The position numbers and the translations under genes were made by a program. Below, piece by piece: positions 5,387 through 5,818 of a stretch of DNA of 5,818 nucleotides (its first letter is position 1; every line of letters begins with the position of its first letter). Location of the stretch: NCBI GenBank assembly GCA_027622635.1, contig JAQBYK010000076.1, positions 1 through 5,818 on the forward strand, written 5' to 3'. The notes beneath the pieces were generated by a model. The model did no database searches. It was not told where the DNA came from and saw only the letters and a program-made list of their open reading frames with translations. This stretch comes from a bacterium (lineage in GTDB: Bacteria > Patescibacteriota > Gracilibacteria > UBA1369 > LOWO2-01-FULL-3).

Positions 5387-5766
5387 TATTCAGAAAATTT
5401 CTTTTTGGCCTTGTTTATAACTGTTTTCGCTTTTTTAGTTGCTTTCCTAGCTGTGGCTTTAGCCTTTCTTATTGCTTCACCTGCTTGTTTTCTTTGTTCA
5501 GCTGAAATCTTTGACTTGACCGCTTTTGCTGCTTTTTTCTGTGCTTTTTTTGCTTCGCTGGATACCTGTTTGTACGCATCAGTTTCGCTTATTTCATGCC
5601 CAACCCCAAACAAAGTGTCTTTAATTGATCTGAGTCCTGTGCCTCCTTGATCAATTTCATCACTAATATTTTTCCTTATATCTTTCCCTTTTTTTGGTGA
5701 AAATAGCACTCCAAGAGCAGTTCCTGCGATTATTCCCGCGAATAATGCTTTTATTGTTCTCCACAT
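5386..5766 (-). CDS. YtxH-like small membrane protein, Lys/Ala-rich tail
   Basis: This 126-residue protein begins with a hydrophobic segment, residues 5-22, with glycines at 11, 15 and 19 (AGIIAGTALGVLFSP). It is followed by the basic KKGKDIRKNI. That arrangement of a Gly-rich helix, a (S/A)PK.GK motif and a charged helix is typical of YtxH-domain proteins, a general-stress-associated family of unknown biochemical role. Residues 71-126 hold 18 Lys, 3 Arg and 14 Ala, resembling histone H1-like tails, so binding of nucleic acid or an acidic surface is conceivable but unproven. It is likely anchored in the cytoplasmic membrane with the tail inside. Its TAA stop shares one base with the tyrA-pheA ATG, so the pair is probably an operon. 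No Shine-Dalgarno precedes the ATG (ACCTCATAAATTATG). A -10-like TATACT lies 26 bp upstream. Confidence 0.8.
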   Translation of the reverse strand: MWRTIKALFAGIIAGTALGVLFSPKKGKDIRKNISDEIDQGGTGLRSIKDTLFGVGHEISETDAYKQVSSEAKKAQKKAAKAVKSKISAEQRKQAGEAIRKAKATARKATKKAKTVINKAKKKFSE

Positions 5767-5792
5767 AATTTATGAGGTTATTTATTTTTATT

Positions 5793-5798
5793 AGTATA
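5793..5798 (-). promoter_or_regulatory. Possible -10 box for the ytxH/tyrA-pheA operon
   Basis: TATACT on the minus strand matches TATAAT at five of six bases. It would place a transcription start near 5786, about 20 nt before the ATG at 5766. The -35 box at the usual spacing would fall at or beyond the right window edge, so the promoter cannot be completed from this sequence. Confidence 0.4.
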
Positions 5799-5818
5799 CA
5801 AGAATTGCTGTTTTTTGG

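Noticed and set aside
5405..5650. Plus-strand hydrophobic frame (81 codons, Phe/Ala/Leu-rich), membrane protein-like
   Set aside because: Antisense image of the Lys/Ala-rich tail of the YtxH-like gene; Lys codons read as Phe/Leu on the other strand.

Overview
The window (about 40% G+C by eye) carries six protein-coding genes packed tightly on both strands, with no RNA gene, insertion sequence or CRISPR array that I can see. The likely source is a small-genome uncultured bacterium, and Patescibacteria/CPR is my best guess. That rests on recalling the Cys-rich zinc-ribbon protein at 1435-3069 as a recurrent CPR family, on the very compact layout, and on the near absence of Shine-Dalgarno sequences. 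The assignment is inference, not proof. TGA acts as a normal stop (the transporter ends TGA inside an ATGA overlap), which argues against the UGA=Gly lineages Absconditabacteria and Gracilibacteria.

Left part (1-691): a minus-strand gene is cut by the left edge (start at 559, open to base 1, at least 186 codons). I recognise no family. A good sigma70-type promoter (TTGACA, 17 bp, TAACAT) lies just upstream of it, in the 132-bp region shared with the divergent plus-strand genes.

Centre left (692-3069): two plus-strand genes overlap by ATGA. They are a TSUP (TauE/SafE-type) membrane transporter and a 544-residue Cys-rich protein. The latter has a zinc-ribbon pair at each end and, between them, tandem 27-residue repeats with cysteines at fixed positions. 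The N-terminal ribbon pair has lost half its metal ligands relative to the C-terminal pair. Only 12 bp separate this operon from the convergent block to its right.

Right part (3082-5766): three minus-strand genes, in transcription order a small YtxH-like protein with a membrane segment and a Lys/Ala-rich tail, a fused prephenate dehydrogenase/prephenate dehydratase (TyrA-PheA, with a C-terminal ACT domain), and an ORF6N-domain protein. The first two overlap by one base (TAATG) and are probably co-transcribed. The fusion enzyme would serve both the Tyr and the Phe branch from prephenate; no chorismate mutase domain is visible in it. The ORF6N gene contains a perfect 16-bp-arm inverted repeat inside its coding sequence.

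The most interesting items are the Cys-ladder protein coupled to a TSUP transporter, the in-gene palindrome, the unusual residues in the dehydratase motifs, and the unrecognised edge gene with its clean promoter.
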